Positions 6,828 to 7,446 of a DNA stretch of 7,446 bases are shown here, piece after piece. The translations under genes and the position numbers were made by a program. Source of the DNA: an uncultured Opitutia bacterium (lineage in GTDB: Bacteria > Verrucomicrobiota > Verrucomicrobiia > Opitutales > UBA953); contig CAIVYX010000080.1 of assembly GCA_903910245.1 (NCBI GenBank), positions 1 through 7,446 of the forward strand. Reading direction: 5' to 3'. Every line of letters begins with the position of its first letter. Position 1 is the stretch's first letter. The notes under the pieces are model-generated. The model saw nothing but the letters and a program-made list of their open reading frames with translations. It searched no databases and was not told the origin of the DNA.

Positions 6828-6834
6828 TCGGCAT
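6817..6834 (+). terminator. Small hairpin at the miaA stop codon, weak terminator candidate
   Basis: Perfect 7-bp inverted repeat ATGCCGA (6817-6823) and TCGGCAT (6828-6834) around the four bases ATAA, which include the last base of the final miaA codon and the TAA stop. A run of four T lies 10 bases after the stem (6844-6847), too short and too far for a textbook intrinsic terminator. Its place at the end of the packed gene run fits a 3' end or mRNA-stabilising hairpin. The left arm can also pair over 9 bp with TTCGGCATC at 6938-6946. Confidence 0.35.
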
Positions 6835-6840
6835 GCGGAG

Positions 6841-6900
6841 TGATTTTGGGGTAAATACCTCCACCCGGTGTTTAAAAAACGGTTATTAATGGCATTTTAC
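6841..6900 (+). promoter_or_regulatory. AT-rich block, probable promoter region of the peroxiredoxin gene
   Basis: This 60-bp block is about 63% A+T by count, in strong contrast with the GC-rich coding sequence around it. It includes TTTAAAAAAC at 6871-6880 and TTATTAAT at 6883-6890. It lies in the only gap over 100 bp in the window and upstream of a new gene. I could not place a convincing -35/-10 pair with 16-18 bp spacing, so only the region is proposed. The leader after it (6947-6968) has a single G and is rich in C and A, so it should be unstructured, with no Shine-Dalgarno before the ATG. Confidence 0.3.
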
Positions 6901-6968
6901 TGCCTCCATCCTTGCAAGCCCCTATTTTCTGGCCAATTTCGGCATCGAACCCCCTACCCACCCAAACC

Positions 6969-7446
6969 ATGCCCCTAAAAATCGGCCAGCCTCTCCCTGA
7001 AATCTCGCTCAAGCAGAAGACCGACACCGGTCTGGTCGATGTCAGCCTCCGCCGCAATGTCGGCAAGGGTAAGACCGTCATCCTCTTCGTCCCGCTCGCC
7101 TTTACGACTTTCTGCACGGAAGAGCTTTGCAAAGTGACCGGCCTCCTCGACGAGTACAAGAAGCTCGGCGCCGATGTGATCGCCATCTCGGTCGACTCCC
7201 CCTTCGCGCAGGAAGCCTGGGCCAAACAGGCGGGCATCAACCTCACCCTCGTCTCCGACTTCAACCGCGTCGCCCTCAAGGCCTTCAAGGTCAAGGATAC
7301 CCGCGTGATTCCCGAGAAGACCGGCCTCCTCAACGTGGCCAAGCGCTCCGTCTTCGTGGCCGACAAGGCTGGTAACGTGATTCACTCCGAAGTGAAGCGC
7401 GACCCGGCCTCCATGCCGAACTTCGCCAAAATCAAGAAGGCCGTCG
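6969..7446 (+). CDS. Peroxiredoxin, BCP/AhpE type (AhpC/TSA superfamily); 3' end outside window
   Basis: The first 159 residues are visible, close to a full family length, and the frame runs off the end. Peroxiredoxins reduce hydrogen peroxide, organic peroxides or peroxynitrite through a reactive cysteine, usually recharged by thioredoxin or a similar thiol donor, in the cytoplasm. The active-site motif PxxxTxxC is present as Pro42, Thr46 and Cys49 in FVPLAFTTFCTEELC. Arg126 in AKRSVFVAD is the likely conserved active-site Arg. A second Cys (54) lies five residues after Cys49, the same spacing as the peroxidatic and resolving pair of E. coli BCP, so an atypical two-cysteine mechanism is plausible. 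AISVDSPFAQEAWAKQAG and LVSDFNR match AhpE-like relatives. The ATG at 6969 gives a normal N-terminus (MPLKIGQPLPEISL). It is separated from miaA by 141 bp including an AT-rich block, so it is probably transcribed on its own. Confidence 0.9.
   Translation, partial: MPLKIGQPLPEISLKQKTDTGLVDVSLRRNVGKGKTVILFVPLAFTTFCTEELCKVTGLLDEYKKLGADVIAISVDSPFAQEAWAKQAGINLTLVSDFNRVALKAFKVKDTRVIPEKTGLLNVAKRSVFVADKAGNVIHSEVKRDPASMPNFAKIKKAV

Noticed and set aside
6911..6918. Palindrome CTTGCAAG in the peroxiredoxin leader
   Set aside because: An eight-base palindrome alone is too short to call an operator, with no second copy or known regulator motif nearby.
6872..7366. 164-codon open frame on the minus strand over the peroxiredoxin gene
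   Set aside because: It is antisense to a clear peroxiredoxin and would also run through the AT-rich intergenic block. No motif supports it.

Overview
The window is a GC-rich, tightly packed bacterial chromosome segment with every gene on the + strand. It holds eight protein-coding genes: six complete and one partial gene at each end. The GC-rich and C-biased coding strand, the family variants seen and the gene set suggest a member of the Planctomycetes-Verrucomicrobia-Chlamydiae group, most likely Verrucomicrobiota (Opitutae-like). That placement is an inference from remembered family features, because there is no rRNA or other decisive marker here.

Layout, left to right. (1) The 3' end of an aspartate kinase gene (lysC), covering its C-terminal regulatory ACT region. 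(2) A 50-bp gap holding a 9-bp hairpin that ends exactly at the next start codon. (3) A three-gene envelope module: a 929-residue exported helical-repeat (TPR-like) protein, a three-helix MotA/TolQ/ExbB-family protein and a one-helix ExbD/TolR-family protein, joined by a 4-bp overlap and a 1-bp gap. (4) After 45 bp, uppS (undecaprenyl diphosphate synthase), cdsA (CDP-diacylglycerol synthase) and miaA (tRNA dimethylallyltransferase), joined by 4-bp and 1-bp overlaps. (5) A 141-bp, partly AT-rich intergenic region with a small hairpin at the miaA stop codon. (6) The 5' part of a BCP/AhpE-type peroxiredoxin gene.

The spacing suggests that the TPR gene through miaA forms one transcription unit, possibly continuing from lysC, and that the peroxiredoxin gene has its own promoter. 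Functionally the unit is mostly about the cell envelope: uppS makes the lipid carrier for wall and glycan export, cdsA makes the activated phospholipid precursor, and the TPR-ExbB-ExbD module spans the inner membrane and periplasm. miaA shares isoprenoid chemistry with uppS.

The most unusual signal is in the ExbB/ExbD-like pair. The ExbD-like protein has Leu where the family's proton-carrying transmembrane Asp belongs. Its ExbB-like partner has Ala and Gln at two positions that are Thr and Glu in E. coli ExbB. The pair looks like a structural relative of a proton-driven motor that may not conduct protons in the usual way. No CRISPR array, insertion sequence, tRNA or rRNA was seen, and no stretch over 300 bases lacks a gene.
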